DNA of 7,101 nt, from positions 1 through 7,101 of the forward strand of contig CAMLLI010000212.1 of NCBI GenBank assembly GCA_946480685.1, written 5' to 3'. Under the pieces are notes generated by a model. That model had not been told where the DNA came from and searched no databases. It was given only the letters and a program-made list of their open reading frames with translations. Source of the stretch: an uncultured Flammeovirgaceae bacterium. Its GTDB lineage: Bacteria; Bacteroidota; Bacteroidia; Cytophagales; Cyclobacteriaceae. The translations under genes and the position numbers were made by a program. Below, one piece after another: positions 7,090-7,101 of this stretch (position 1 is the first letter of the stretch; each line of letters starts with the position of its first letter).

Positions 7090-7101
7090 TTGAGACAGCA
7101 C

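Noticed and set aside
7090..7101. Start of a downstream gene or terminator
   Set aside because: Only 12 bases remain after the GH92 stop, with no start codon or hairpin that could be judged.
1..7101. CRISPR array, tRNA or rRNA gene, insertion sequence, toxin-antitoxin or phage genes
   Set aside because: I saw no regularly spaced repeats, no tRNA-like cloverleaf, no transposase-like protein and no terminal inverted repeats. The window is almost fully occupied by the four hydrolase genes.

Overview
The window reads as part of a polysaccharide utilization locus of a member of the Bacteroidota. Four complete genes and the tail of a fifth all lie on the + strand, and every complete gene encodes a secreted glycoside hydrolase of families that are typically amplified in that phylum (GH97, GH105, GH29, GH92). 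Supporting signs are signal peptides ending in -QQ or -QSS, a possible lipoprotein with Lys-Asp after the cysteine, start codons without clear Shine-Dalgarno sequences but with A-rich leaders, and a moderate GC content. A soil or freshwater Cytophagales/Chitinophagales-type genome is my guess, but the genus cannot be told from this sequence.

Layout: 1-87 is the last 28 codons of an unidentified gene, whose stop overlaps the start of the next gene (ATGA). 84-2027 is a GH97 enzyme with the residue pattern of the retaining branch (alpha-galactosidase type), not the inverting SusB branch. 2096-3223 is a GH105/GH88-type unsaturated uronyl hydrolase. 3305-4732 is a GH29 alpha-L-fucosidase. 4759-7089 is a divergent GH92 enzyme (alpha-mannosidase family), probably a lipoprotein. 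Gaps are -4, 68, 81 and 26 bases and no convincing terminator is visible, so one operon is likely. There is no gene-free stretch over 300 bases.

Working together: these are all exo-acting enzymes expected in the periplasm or at the outer membrane. Each would trim one kind of terminal sugar: alpha-Gal or beta-L-Arap (GH97), a 4,5-unsaturated uronic acid left by a polysaccharide lyase (GH105), alpha-L-Fuc (GH29) and alpha-Man (GH92). The set suggests a branched, fucosylated, uronic-acid-containing heteroglycan, such as a plant arabinogalactan/pectic side chain or a bacterial exopolysaccharide. The lyase, the SusC/SusD transporter pair and the regulator are not in the window.

I found no wholly new system. 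The less ordinary signals are in the DNA: isoleucine codon choice depends strongly on the preceding base (ATA after T), the first ~100 codons of the GH29 gene use different synonymous codons from the rest of that gene, and a short direct repeat lies just upstream of that anomalous segment. At protein level the GH92 is atypical in its conserved motifs.
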